DNA from: SSC4 sp964443225
GTDB lineage: Bacteria; Chloroflexota; Anaerolineae; SSC4; Amarolineaceae
Direction of reading: 5' to 3'
DNA: 7,613 nucleotides
Assembly (NCBI GenBank): GCA_964443225.1
Contig: CAYUCC010000149.1
Span: forward strand, 1 to 7,613
Shown here: positions 7,387 through 7,613 of the stretch, piece after piece
Position numbering within the stretch: the first letter of the stretch is position 1
How the letters are laid out: every line of letters begins with the position of its first letter
Notes under the pieces: model-generated
Seen by the model: only the letters and a program-made list of their open reading frames with translations
Databases searched by the model: none
Told to the model about the DNA's origin: nothing
Position numbers and translations under genes: made by a program

Positions 7387-7613
7387 GTGATCACACCGCT
7401 GCCAAAGGACACGCTGACTCTCGATCTGGTAATCCGCGCGGCGGATGCACGCCGGCACCTGACGGACTGCCAGCTGTGCCCGCACCGCTGCGGGTCTGCC
7501 CGTGTGCAGGGGCAGGGTGTGTGCCGCGTGGACCAGCGCACCTTCATCGCCAGCGAGATGCTGCATCACGGCGAAGAAGAGAGCCTGCGGCCGGCACACG
7601 CCATCTTTTTTGC
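7387..7613 (+). CDS. PflX/PflA-like radical SAM protein, N-terminal part (runs off right edge)
   Basis: The 75 visible codons match the N-terminus of the radical SAM family related to pyruvate formate-lyase activating enzymes (PflX/COG1313 type). They contain C-x2-C-P-x-R-C-G (CQLCPHRCG, residues 32-40), then GQGVCRV and a MLHHGEEESL stretch, ending AIFFA, just where the family's SAM cluster motif (C-x3-C-x2-C) would follow. Such proteins use a 4Fe-4S cluster and S-adenosylmethionine for radical chemistry; the substrate of this subgroup is generally not known. The start is GTG at 7387, only three bases after the TAA of the previous gene. That stop is in the same frame, so the gene cannot start earlier. 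No clear ribosome binding site is visible, so translation may be coupled to the upstream gene. Whether it functions with the helicase cluster is unclear. Confidence 0.85.
   Translation, partial: MITPLPKDTLTLDLVIRAADARRHLTDCQLCPHRCGSARVQGQGVCRVDQRTFIASEMLHHGEEESLRPAHAIFF

Noticed and set aside
6214..7599. Long open frame (461 codons) on the minus strand opposite the zinc-array gene
   Set aside because: It is a by-product of cysteine codons TGC/TGT and high GC, which leave few stops on the opposite strand. Its translation is low-complexity, has no recognisable domain, and the plus-strand frame has clear zinc motifs and a ribosome binding site.

Overview
The window is GC-rich and gene-dense, from a bacterium that I think belongs to the Chloroflexota (Anaerolineae or Caldilineales side). 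This rests on my memory of how FtsH and Ycf46-type ATPases look in that phylum; no search was run. A run of exactly 100 N at 3131-3230 shows this is a draft assembly with a scaffold join inside a gene.

Layout. The minus strand from 829 to the left edge carries the N-terminal 276 codons of ftsH, the membrane AAA+ protease. It starts at GTG behind a strong ribosome binding site and an extended -10 promoter. A divergent 188-base intergenic region (830-1017) separates it from five tightly packed plus-strand genes: (1) a 398-residue protein with a probable TerB-N-like segment and an unknown C-terminal domain, apparently read from a leaderless mRNA; (2) a Ycf46-like AAA+ ATPase interrupted by the N gap; (3) a 643-residue SNF2/RapA-type helicase with an N-terminal four-cysteine zinc finger; (4) a 690-residue protein whose first half resembles the accessory C-terminus of long SNF2-like helicases and whose second half holds 60 cysteines in 288 residues, built on a 15-residue zinc-binding repeat and opened by a RING-like motif; (5) the first 75 codons of a PflX/PflA-like radical SAM protein. 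Gaps between genes are -4 to +26 bases, so all five probably share one transcript.

How they may work together. Genes 1-4 combine a TerB-N-like factor, an AAA+ remodeller, an SNF2 translocase and a large zinc scaffold that seems to carry the helicase's missing accessory domain. This looks like a nucleic-acid remodelling, stress or defence complex. I do not recognise it as a named system. The function is inference from domains and gene order. The radical SAM gene may be an unrelated housekeeping passenger.
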